From positions 1-7,428 of the forward strand of contig CAJXME010000054.1 of NCBI GenBank assembly GCA_913056245.1: a stretch of 7,428 nucleotides of DNA, read 5' to 3'. A model generated the notes under the pieces. That model did not search any database. It had not been told where the DNA came from and was given only the letters and a program-made list of their open reading frames with translations. Below are positions 1-5,405 of the stretch, piece after piece. The position numbers were made by a program, and so were the translations under genes. This DNA is from an uncultured Alphaproteobacteria bacterium (lineage in GTDB: Bacteria; Pseudomonadota; Alphaproteobacteria; Puniceispirillales; UBA1172). How positions within the stretch are numbered: position 1 is the stretch's first letter; each line of letters begins with the position of its first letter.

Positions 1-253
1 CGATCACGCCAAAATTACTGTTCAAAAACCCAGCGATTTCCGCGCCATAAGGGCCAATCCAATTGGCGGTATCGGCGGAAATAGACGTCACGTTATTGGC
101 GCTGGGGTCAGCGTCATCGGCGCTGATCAAGGCCGCCATCAGCCCAAAGCCAAGAATCAAAAACACCAGCCCAATGATTTCTTCCACCCGGCGGCTCAAA
201 AACGTTCGGATGGGCGCGGAAATTAATGGGGCAGGTTGGTCACGGTCGTTCAT
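1..253 (-). CDS. ftsK: DNA translocase FtsK, N-terminal fragment (continues past left edge)
   Basis: FtsK is a septum-anchored membrane protein whose C-terminal AAA+ motor pumps DNA and helps resolve chromosome dimers at division. Only the first 84 codons are here, reading leftward from the ATG at 253-251. Seen: a short polar N-terminus, a basic stretch (S20-R21-R22) followed by VEEIIGLVFLILG, one hydrophobic segment at about residues 26-45, then an acidic DPS-containing loop (residues 46-54) and a second segment beginning near NWIGPYGAEIAGFL. This pattern of RR, first membrane helix, D-x-DPS loop and GP-x-G is typical of alphaproteobacterial FtsK N-terminal 4-TM domains. The motor and gamma domains lie outside the window and cannot be checked. 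There is no clear Shine-Dalgarno before the ATG and the frame stays open upstream, so the start is the best guess, not proven. The gene is divergent from gmhB. Confidence 0.82.
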   Translation of the reverse strand, partial: MNDRDQPAPLISAPIRTFLSRRVEEIIGLVFLILGFGLMAALISADDADPSANNVTSISADTANWIGPYGAEIAGFLNSNFGVI

Positions 254-482
254 GGCGAAACTATGGGCTAAAACTGTGGTGATCTCAAGGCAGGCGGTTA
301 TCAAGCGAAGGTTATGGCAGACTTTTTGGCGTGATGCGCGCCGAAAATAAGTCCGCTTTCTTTCTATAGCATATCTGGATCGCTTTTGGTCATAATTCCT
401 GTTTCTTAATCTTCCTCTTAGGGCTGGTGATTTTATCCGCATCATATGGACAGCGCCCAACCCCACGGCTACACTCCTTCGC
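254..482. other. Divergent intergenic region between ftsK and gmhB
   Basis: This 229-base gap must carry the 5' signals of both ftsK (minus) and gmhB (plus). It is richer in A+T from about 345 to 440 than the flanking genes. A CATAAT hexamer at 391-396 resembles a -10 box for the plus strand, but no good -35 lies 16-18 bases upstream, so no promoter is called. An open frame that enters from 63 and ends at 350 is antisense to ftsK and has no recognisable protein character. I see no RNA gene, hairpin terminator or repeat here. Confidence 0.5.
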
Positions 483-1007
483 ATGTCGAACCAAACCAAG
501 CCTATCCCGCTCCAGCCTGCGGTTTTCTTTGATCGCGACGGCGTCTTAAATGTCGATACCGGCTACACCCACCGCGTTGAGGATTGCCAATTGATCCCCG
601 GGGCGGCGGCGGCGGTGCGCATGGCCAATGACGCGGGCTATAAAACGCTGGTTGTTACCAATCAAGGGGGGATTGCCCTTGGCTATTACACCCAAGACAT
701 GATGCTCACGTTTCACGATCATCTGACCGCGCTGATCTATGCTGAAACCGGCGGCGTGATTGATGATCTGCGGTTTTGCCCCCATCATCCGAATGCCGCT
801 GATCCAGCCCTCAAGCATTGCGATTGCCGCAAACCAAGCCCTAAGATGATCCTTGATCTGGCCGCCGAGCATCACATTGATCTGGCCGCCAGCATCATGA
901 TTGGCGATCGCGACACTGATGTCGAGGCGGGCGAGGCCGCTGGATGCCGCGGCGTCTTATTCACCGGCGGGCGGCTTGATTTGGCCTTAAAGCCTCATAT
1001 TTTATAG
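483..1007 (+). CDS. gmhB: D-glycero-D-manno-heptose 1,7-bisphosphate 7-phosphatase (HAD family)
   Basis: A cytoplasmic HAD phosphatase that removes the 7-phosphate of heptose 1,7-bisphosphate on the route to the ADP-heptose used for LPS inner core. The 174-residue protein is nearly all catalytic domain, slightly shorter than E. coli GmhB (about 190). Seen: motif I FFDRDGVLN with nucleophile D17 and acid/base D19; motif II TNQ at 59-61; the family's zinc site C99-x-H101 with C113-x-C115; R116-K117 just after it; motif IV GDRDTD at 141-146. The zinc cysteines separate it from plain phosphoglycolate-type HADs, while the HisB N-terminal phosphatase is a close relative that cannot be fully excluded. 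The stretch after TNQ reads GGIALG where GmhB usually has SGIARG. The ATG at 483 lacks a visible Shine-Dalgarno, so translation may be leaderless or weak. The downstream hydroxylase gene begins 12 nt after the stop, so the two are probably co-transcribed. Confidence 0.88.
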   Translation: MSNQTKPIPLQPAVFFDRDGVLNVDTGYTHRVEDCQLIPGAAAAVRMANDAGYKTLVVTNQGGIALGYYTQDMMLTFHDHLTALIYAETGGVIDDLRFCPHHPNAADPALKHCDCRKPSPKMILDLAAEHHIDLAASIMIGDRDTDVEAGEAAGCRGVLFTGGRLDLALKPHIL

Positions 1008-1010
1008 ATA

Positions 1011-1015
1011 GGAGG
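1011..1015 (+). promoter_or_regulatory. Strong ribosome binding site for the UbiH-family gene
   Basis: GGAGG lies 4 nt before the ATG at 1020 and just after the gmhB stop codon TAG (1005-1007). It is the best Shine-Dalgarno in the window and fixes the hydroxylase start. It suggests the second gene of the pair is translated more efficiently than gmhB, which has no visible site. Confidence 0.8.
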
Positions 1016-1019
1016 CGAT

Positions 1020-2363
1020 ATGAACCCCATCGCTAAAAACACCGCACCTGCGAATGACTCAACCCATATCGCGGATATTGATGCCGCGGATATCATCGTG
1101 GTTGGCGGCGGGCTTGTGGGGTTTGCCACCGCGCTCAGCATGGCGCAAGCCGGCGCATCCGTGACCCTGCTTGATCGGGGGCATTCGGGTGGTATGGGCA
1201 AAACCGCCAAACCTGATAGCATCCGCACCACCACGATCAACCCAGCCAGTTTTCAGCAATTGATGGCGCTCGGCGCGGTCGAGGCCATGGCGGAAGATCA
1301 ACGCCCCTTAACGCCCATGCGCCAGATCAAAGTGAGCGATGCGCAATCGGAATCGCGGCCACGCTTTGCCAAGTCGGATCACCTGATCGCTTGGGAAGAG
1401 CCTTCTTCCGATGCGCCGCTCGGCTATGTCTTCCGCAACCAAGATATGGTGACGGTGTTGTCAAAATTAGCGCAAGCGCATCCCTTAATCACAATTCGTG
1501 ATGGCGTCACCGTCACGGATTTCACCGCGCGCCACCCCCAATTGGGCGATGCGGCGGCGGCGGTTTATCTCGACAATCAAGACAATGAGCCGCAAATTCT
1601 CGCTGCCCGTCTGGTGGTGGCCGCCGATGGCCGCAACAGCCCCATCCGCAAAGCCGCCGCCCTTCGCGCGATTACCCGCAAGCCGGGGCAAACCGCGATT
1701 GTCGCCGATATTCGCACGTCAAAACCGCATCAGCATTTAGCCTGGCAACGTTTTCTGGATGGCGGGCCGGCGGCCTTGATGCCGCTTGATGACGACCGTT
1801 TGATGGCCTTGGTCTGGACCTTGCGAGATGACGACGCGCGCGTCTTAATGGCCGCTGATGACGCTTCTTTTCAGCAAAGCCTGATGGAGCATTTCGGCGA
1901 TGGCTTTGGCACGCTGACCCTTGCCAGCGAACGCAAGACATGGCCGCTCGAATTGAGCCATGTGTTGCGCCCCACCGCATCGCGTCTGGTTTTGGTTGGC
2001 GATGCCGCCCATACGATCCATCCTTTGGCGGGTCAGGGGTATAATCTTGGGCTGGGCGACGCCAAAGCCCTTGGCAAATTGGTCAAGGAAGCGCGCCTTG
2101 AAGGCCGTGATTATGGCGATCGTTTGGGACTTCAACAATACCGGCGGCGGCGGCTGGCGGAAACCGCATCCATGACCTTGGCCACCGATGGGCTGAATTC
2201 CGTGTTTTCTTTTGGTCATCCCTTGGCGAAAGCCGTCACTGGCATGGGGATGGCATTGCTCAACGCCTCGCCGCTGAAAAAACTAGCCATGACGGCGGCA
2301 AGCGGCGGCCTGAGCCAAAACCCCCTGCGTCCAGCCCAATCGCTGTTGAAGAAAAAATCTTAA
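1020..2363 (+). CDS. UbiH/UbiF/COQ6-family FAD-dependent hydroxylase (ubiquinone biosynthesis)
   Basis: A class A flavoprotein monooxygenase expected to hydroxylate the aromatic ring of a polyprenylated ubiquinone precursor using O2 and a reductant, probably at the inner face of the membrane. All three family signatures are present in 447 residues. The Rossmann dinucleotide fold IIVVGGGLVG (25-34) ends in acidic D52, which contacts the FAD ribose. The DG motif is LVVAADGRNSPIR with D203-G204. The GD motif is LVLVGDAAHTIHPLAGQG with G327-D328, which contacts FAD. About 24 polar residues precede the Rossmann fold. Length is somewhat above the usual 390-420. Alphaproteobacteria use several paralogues (UbiH, UbiF, UbiL, UbiM) acting on different ring carbons, and regioselectivity cannot be read from motifs, so no symbol is given. 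It lies 12 nt after gmhB, and its stop codon overlaps the converging DUF971 stop. Confidence 0.9.
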   Translation: MNPIAKNTAPANDSTHIADIDAADIIVVGGGLVGFATALSMAQAGASVTLLDRGHSGGMGKTAKPDSIRTTTINPASFQQLMALGAVEAMAEDQRPLTPMRQIKVSDAQSESRPRFAKSDHLIAWEEPSSDAPLGYVFRNQDMVTVLSKLAQAHPLITIRDGVTVTDFTARHPQLGDAAAAVYLDNQDNEPQILAARLVVAADGRNSPIRKAAALRAITRKPGQTAIVADIRTSKPHQHLAWQRFLDGGPAALMPLDDDRLMALVWTLRDDDARVLMAADDASFQQSLMEHFGDGFGTLTLASERKTWPLELSHVLRPTASRLVLVGDAAHTIHPLAGQGYNLGLGDAKALGKLVKEARLEGRDYGDRLGLQQYRRRRLAETASMTLATDGLNSVFSFGHPLAKAVTGMGMALLNASPLKKLAMTAASGGLSQNPLRPAQSLLKKKS

Positions 2364-2743
2364 CGGTCGCGGGCAAGCCCCATCGCCTCAAGGCGATTGA
2401 GGTAATCCGCCATCATGGATGATGCGTTTTTGCCGTAGCGATAGAGCGTCTCCCAAGTATAAAGCCCGGTGCTATGGCCATCGCTAAAGGTCAGTCGAAC
2501 CGCGTAATGCCCCACGGGTTCGATGCTGTGGATCGTCACATGACGTTTGCCGTGAGGCGTTTGTTTTTGATCGGCGCCATGGCCTTGAACATCGGCCGAA
2601 GGCGCTTCCACACGGAGCAATTCCGCGCCCAAATGAAACACGTCACCGGTGTTGAAATTCACCGTTAAAATGGCTTTATTGGGGGAAAGCGATAATTCCA
2701 CCGGCCAAGGCGCTTGAGCCTGTTCAAGGGATGGATTAGTCAT
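2360..2743 (-). CDS. DUF971 / gamma-butyrobetaine hydroxylase-like N-terminal domain protein
   Basis: A 127-residue single-domain protein of the DUF971 family (GBBH-like N-terminal domain). Seen in order: AELLR at 40-44, PSADVQGHG at 48-56, an [11 protein letters not shown] strand at 74-84, and the hallmark [10 protein letters not shown] at 88-97, followed by a short helical tail. The whole is close to the usual length for free-standing members. The domain also occurs at the N-terminus of gamma-butyrobetaine hydroxylase and at the C-terminus of the Fe-S carrier HCF101. The function of solo versions is not settled; a metal or Fe-S link is inference only. It is the last gene of the minus-strand operon. 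Its ATG overlaps the end of the Trm112-like gene by 8 nt and is preceded by GGAAG, and its TAA shares bases with the stop of the converging hydroxylase gene. Confidence 0.85.
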   Translation of the reverse strand: MTNPSLEQAQAPWPVELSLSPNKAILTVNFNTGDVFHLGAELLRVEAPSADVQGHGADQKQTPHGKRHVTIHSIEPVGHYAVRLTFSDGHSTGLYTWETLYRYGKNASSMMADYLNRLEAMGLARDR

Positions 2744-2939
2744 CTAAAACTTCCGCTTCATCCACCAGCAAAATAGGCACACCATCACGGATGGGAAAGG
2801 CCAAACCCGCTTGCTTGCTGATCAGGCGTTGACCGGTTTTATCGTATTCCAATTGCCCCCGCGACACCGGGCAGACCAGCATATTCAAAATCGCCGGATC
2901 AAGCCGCTTATGGGCGGCGTCCGGTTTAGTGGCGGACAT
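2736..2939 (-). CDS. Trm112-like / UPF0434 (YcaR-type) small protein
   Basis: A 67-residue protein of the bacterial Trm112-like family. In eukaryotes Trm112 is a zinc-binding activating partner of several methyltransferases; the bacterial role is mostly unknown. Seen: [16 protein letters not shown] (about residues 18-33), then [13 protein letters not shown], the family's signature end, and an acidic tail. Only one cysteine is present: the CPVC of E. coli YcaR is CPVS here, so the zinc site appears lost. A longer reading from 3062 is possible in frame, but it would add 41 residues lying wholly inside the LON gene and rich in Arg, Lys and Trp, unlike the family. The ATG at 2939 is chosen because AGGA lies 8 nt before it and the length then matches. 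It overlaps the LON gene's end by 14 nt, indicating translational coupling. Confidence 0.82.
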   Translation of the reverse strand: MSATKPDAAHKRLDPAILNMLVCPVSRGQLEYDKTGQRLISKQAGLAFPIRDGVPILLVDEAEVLDD

Positions 2940-3603
2940 CGTCGTTATCCTGAATATTGAGGATTTGCCCCGAATTTTCCATTTCCAGCAAGGTCGATAA
3001 CGTATCCGCCCGCGCGCCGGTATTGGCCGCCTCGAGGAGCGCTTGCTTATCTTGAAAACCAAGGGGGCAAATCATCGATAAGGTGGTCACCAATTTTTCG
3101 CTTTCGCAGGTTTTGATCGCGTCCCAATCGGCGGTAAAGCCTTTGGCGTCAAAATATAGCCTGAGCGCGGAAAGCAAACGGTCACGATTGATTTTGGGTG
3201 GGGCGGTTCCAAGATCGCTGATGAAATTGCCATATTCAACCGACGCCCGGCGATAGCCATCTTTCATTTCCAGTTCTTTGGTCATCTTGAAGCGGATCAA
3301 CCCATCAAGAGAGATAAGATACCGGCCATCGGGGGTTTCTTCAAAACTTGAAATTTTGCCGACGCATCCGACGGAATATAGCATCGGCTGTAATTCATCT
3401 TGGGTATTGGCGTCATTGGTCTGGATCATGCCGATCAAGCGATGCGAGGATTGAAGCGCGTCAGCCACCATCGCCAAATAACGCGGCTCAAAAATATTCA
3501 GCGGCAATCGGCCGCCCGGCAAAAGCAAAGCGCCATTCAACGGAAAAATAGGAATTGTCTTTGGCAGATCTTGGAGATCAGGTTCAAGGGCATTACGCTT
3601 CAT
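2926..3603 (-). CDS. Stand-alone LON substrate-binding-domain protein (no ATPase or protease)
   Basis: A 225-residue protein made only of the LON N-terminal domain, the part that binds substrate in Lon protease. Seen: [16 protein letters not shown] (16-31), [10 protein letters not shown] (33-42), the hallmark of the family, then GCVGKI near residue 80, a beta-rich middle with [13 protein letters not shown], and a helical C-terminal bundle from about residue 140. There is no Walker motif and no Ser-Lys protease dyad, and the length matches the free-standing 'LON peptidase substrate-binding domain' family widespread in alphaproteobacteria. It probably binds unfolded or specific proteins, but no partner is known. 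The ATG at 3603 is preceded by a purine-rich GGAAGGA Shine-Dalgarno. It begins 18 nt after the thioredoxin gene's stop and overlaps the Trm112-like gene by 14 nt, so it is the second gene of the operon. Confidence 0.88.
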   Translation of the reverse strand: MKRNALEPDLQDLPKTIPIFPLNGALLLPGGRLPLNIFEPRYLAMVADALQSSHRLIGMIQTNDANTQDELQPMLYSVGCVGKISSFEETPDGRYLISLDGLIRFKMTKELEMKDGYRRASVEYGNFISDLGTAPPKINRDRLLSALRLYFDAKGFTADWDAIKTCESEKLVTTLSMICPLGFQDKQALLEAANTGARADTLSTLLEMENSGQILNIQDNDDVRH

Positions 3604-3621
3604 GTCGTCCTTCCTTCCGCC

Positions 3622-4539
3622 TTAGGCAAATAAAATTGATGATAGTCTTCGCCGACCTTCCATTACTTCCGGAGCGGTAGGGCCAAGCGCGTCGAAAATT
3701 TCTAAGAGTTTAAGGCGACCTGCATCGTCATTCCATGACCGATCTTTACTGATCAATTGCAAAAGAGTGTCAATCGATTGAGCCGTCAAGCCGGCGCCAA
3801 ATTGACCGACGGCAAGGTTAAATAAATCTTCAGGGTTATCCGGTTGATCCGCGACCGCCTGTTCGAAGGCCGCCAATTGACCTGCGTTTTCAGCCGCATG
3901 TTGCGCGACATCAAGGGTCGCGATGGCTTTTTTAATGGCATCGGCGTCAAGCATTTCATCGGTGAGCGCGCCGACCATCGCCCGCGCATCATCGAGATCG
4001 CCCAGACCAATTAAGCACCGCAATAATCCCGCCATCGCCGCAGCAGAAGTTTCATCCATTTCCAAGGCTTGGCTGAACAACGCGGCCGCTTCCGGGAAAG
4101 TTTTTTGCCCTAAAGCCTCTTCGGCCATGGCCAAAATATCATCGATTTGAGGCCCGCCAACGCCAGATTCAGCCATCAAACGTTGAACGAATTCGCGCAC
4201 CGCGGATTCCGGCTGAGCGCCCGCAAAGCCATCGACAGGGCGGCCATCAATAAAACCATAGACCGTCGGCACGGATTGCACCCGCAATTGCGCCGCGACG
4301 GCTTGGTTTTCATCAATATTGACCTTGGCCAATTTGACCGCGCCATTGGTTTCCGCCACGCAGCGTTCCAATAACGGCATCAATTGCTTGCAAGGGCCGC
4401 ACCACGGCGCCCAGAAATCAACGATCACCGGCTGGGTCTTGGAGCCTTCCACCACTTCAGCCATAAAGGTCGAGGTGGTCACATCAACCCCCACCACTTG
4501 ACTGGTTTGGTCATGGCTATTTTGATCAATCAACACCAT
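3622..4539 (-). CDS. ybbN: Thioredoxin-TPR protein, YbbN/CnoX family co-chaperone
   Basis: A 305-residue cytoplasmic protein with an N-terminal thioredoxin fold (about 15-120) and a C-terminal alpha-helical TPR-like region (about 130-305). Seen: PVIVDFWAPWCGPCK with the redox pair C47-x-x-C50, VPT with the cis-proline P91, and a C-terminal block containing DRSWNDDAGRLKLLE then GRRRLSSILFA that is very typical of the YbbN family. In E. coli, CnoX (YbbN) protects proteins from oxidative aggregation and hands them to GroEL and DnaK; it lacks the full CxxC. This protein keeps a canonical CGPC, so it may also act as a true disulfide reductase. The ATG at 4539 is secure, since an in-frame stop lies upstream at 4563-4561; GGAG sits 11 nt before the start. 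It is the first gene of the operon with LON, Trm112-like and DUF971. Confidence 0.9.
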   Translation of the reverse strand: MVLIDQNSHDQTSQVVGVDVTTSTFMAEVVEGSKTQPVIVDFWAPWCGPCKQLMPLLERCVAETNGAVKLAKVNIDENQAVAAQLRVQSVPTVYGFIDGRPVDGFAGAQPESAVREFVQRLMAESGVGGPQIDDILAMAEEALGQKTFPEAAALFSQALEMDETSAAAMAGLLRCLIGLGDLDDARAMVGALTDEMLDADAIKKAIATLDVAQHAAENAGQLAAFEQAVADQPDNPEDLFNLAVGQFGAGLTAQSIDTLLQLISKDRSWNDDAGRLKLLEIFDALGPTAPEVMEGRRRLSSILFA

Positions 4540-4601
4540 GGTGAGACCGACTCCATTGATTTAAGACGAAACGCGTTGAAATTAAATTGTGATCTTAAGT
4601 C

Positions 4602-4631
4602 TATAAATGGGGCTTGCCTCGCGAAGGGCAA
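4602..4631 (-). promoter_or_regulatory. Candidate sigma-70-like promoter of the ybbN operon
   Basis: On the minus strand TTGCCC (4631-4626) and TTTATA (4607-4602) are separated by 18 bases, giving a transcript start near 4595 and a leader of about 55 nt before the ATG at 4539. The -35 box falls in the stem of the hairpin at 4613-4632, so one of the two readings may be fortuitous. This is a pattern match only. Confidence 0.35.
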
Positions 4632-4632
4632 G
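4613..4632 (-). terminator. Weak hairpin after the deacylase gene, possible terminator
   Basis: CTTGCC (4613-4618) can pair with GGCAAG (4627-4632) around an 8-base loop. It lies about 40 nt downstream of the deacylase stop in transcript direction. It is followed on that strand by CCCCATTTATAG, which is not a clean U-tract, so factor-independent termination would be weak. It may be only a chance inverted repeat. Confidence 0.25.
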
Positions 4633-4672
4633 GGACTGAAGCGATTCATTTTTTGACCCCCCAAACCCATCA

Positions 4673-5218
4673 TTAGATCAAGACCCTTGTGTCCAAATGC
4701 CCGGTTTTAGCAAAAATACGATCAAGGTCATCCATGGCTATGGTGATGGTCTTATCATTGACCAAGGGATGAACATTGATTTTGTCGTGATCGAGCAAGG
4801 ATTGATCCATGACCAATTGAACCTGTTGATCCTGATCATTGACCAAAGTCAGGGGTGATACCGCCCCCGGCCGCACGCCCAAAAACTGCATCAAGCGGTC
4901 GGCGCTGCCAAAAGACAAGCGTCCGGCGCCAATGGCGACGCCCAATTCTTTGAGGTCAATGGCTTTGCTTTCTTCGGCCACCACCAAATAATTGCGTTTT
5001 TCGCCATCACGCAGATAGAGATTTTTGATATGCGCGCCTTCCATTTGCCCACGCAAGGCTTGGGAATCTTCCACTGTTCGCAACGGCGGGTGGGTGTGGA
5101 GCGCGTAATGAACACCCCAATCATCAAGCATAGCCAACATCGCCACGGATGACGTGGGCAGGCTATCTTCAAAACGGGACGAGGCATCCACAGAAATGGC
5201 GGCGCTTGAATCAGACAT
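4673..5218 (-). CDS. YbaK/ProX-type aminoacyl-tRNA deacylase (ProXp-ala/PrdX-like)
   Basis: A 181-residue free-standing editing-domain protein that probably hydrolyses mischarged tRNA(Pro), most likely Ala-tRNA(Pro), after release from prolyl-tRNA synthetase. Seen: HTHPPLRTVEDSQ (41-53); the K65-N66 pair in HIKNLYLRDG, the conserved lysine and its neighbour in this family; NYLVV; a K-x-IDLKEL block at 85-92; GRLSFGSADRL (99-109); LGVRPGAVSPLTLVND (113-128); and INVHPLVND near residues 147-155. The LGV-PG-VSPL and HPLVN signatures place it with PrdX/ProXp-ala rather than with YbaK, which removes Cys. About 20 residues at the N-terminus are rich in Ser and Ala and are probably not part of the fold, so the true start could be internal. 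No good Shine-Dalgarno precedes the ATG at 5218. It is transcribed alone from its own promoter candidate. Confidence 0.83.
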   Translation of the reverse strand: MSDSSAAISVDASSRFEDSLPTSSVAMLAMLDDWGVHYALHTHPPLRTVEDSQALRGQMEGAHIKNLYLRDGEKRNYLVVAEESKAIDLKELGVAIGAGRLSFGSADRLMQFLGVRPGAVSPLTLVNDQDQQVQLVMDQSLLDHDKINVHPLVNDKTITIAMDDLDRIFAKTGHLDTRVLI

Positions 5219-5283
5219 GGCTCAAATAACAATTATTACTTACTGTTGGTTTTGTTTTTCATTGGGTATTCGGCCTTTAATAA

Positions 5284-5313
5284 AGAATACCAAAAAATGA
5301 TCGGCGAAATCAA
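5284..5313 (-). promoter_or_regulatory. Candidate promoter of the deacylase gene
   Basis: On the minus strand TTGATT (5313-5308) and TATTCT (5289-5284) are 18 bases apart, both close to the sigma-70 consensus. A transcript would begin near 5277 and have a leader of about 58 nt before the ATG at 5218. It is the best promoter-like pair in the window, but is only a pattern match. Confidence 0.5.
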
Positions 5314-5343
5314 GCCCTCACGAACGGTTACAAAATGCAACGA

Positions 5344-5372
5344 TTGACCTTGATCTGCGCTTGGATTTACAA
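5344..5372 (+). promoter_or_regulatory. Candidate promoter of the dehydrogenase-aminotransferase operon
   Basis: TTGACC at 5344-5349 is a good -35 box. The region 16-17 bases downstream (5366-5372, TTTACAA) is a poor -10 box. Transcription would start near 5380, leaving about 26 nt before the ATG at 5406, enough for the AAGGA at 5392-5396. Confidence 0.3.
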
Positions 5373-5391
5373 CACCACTAACCGTCAAAAT

Positions 5392-5396
5392 AAGGA
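5392..5396 (+). promoter_or_regulatory. Ribosome binding site of the dehydrogenase gene
   Basis: AAGGA lies 9 nt before the ATG at 5406, a near-ideal position, and supports that start. The protein begins at once with the Rossmann strand, which agrees. Confidence 0.65.
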
Positions 5397-5405
5397 CGCC
5401 AAAAG

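Larger units (their letters stand above)
4540..4672 (-). other. Intergenic region upstream of the thioredoxin operon
   Basis: A 133-base gap between the end of the deacylase gene and the start of ybbN. It holds a short hairpin, a promoter-like pair and an A+T-rich leader, listed separately. The spacing and content favour a separate promoter for the ybbN operon, though read-through from the deacylase is possible. Confidence 0.5.
5219..5405. other. Divergent A+T-rich intergenic region
   Basis: A 187-base region between the deacylase (minus) and the dehydrogenase (plus), clearly richer in A+T than the coding regions. It carries promoter-like pairs for both directions, listed separately. A 60-codon frame on the minus strand (5418-5236) has no recognised domain and reads through the promoter elements, so it is not called as a gene. 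Confidence 0.6.

Noticed and set aside
63..350. A 95-residue plus-strand reading frame
   Set aside because: It is antisense to the ftsK start, is rich in Arg, Ser and Ala, and has no recognisable domain or ribosome binding site.
406..421. Possible CtrA cell-cycle regulator site (TTAA...TTAG) upstream of ftsK and gmhB
   Set aside because: The half-sites are separated by 8 bases and the second is TTAG; the CtrA consensus is TTAA-N7-TTAA. The match is too poor to call.
601..620. GGC/GCG triplet run as a microsatellite
   Set aside because: Only about four to five units encoding Ala-Ala-Ala-Ala; similar short runs occur near 1549 and 2140 and reflect alanine-rich coding in GC-rich DNA.
1498..2219. 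Several 70-125 residue frames on both strands inside the hydroxylase gene
   Set aside because: They are shadow frames of a GC-rich coding sequence. The long plus-strand frame has all FAD motifs in order, while the others have none.
2736..3062. A 108-residue version of the Trm112-like protein starting at 3062
   Set aside because: The first 41 residues lie within the LON gene in another frame, are rich in Arg, Lys and Trp and match no family. The ATG at 2939 has a Shine-Dalgarno and gives the normal length.
2926..3603. The LON protein as a truncated Lon protease
   Set aside because: It has the full length of the free-standing family, an intact start and stop within a tight operon, and no remnant of an ATPase or protease domain downstream.
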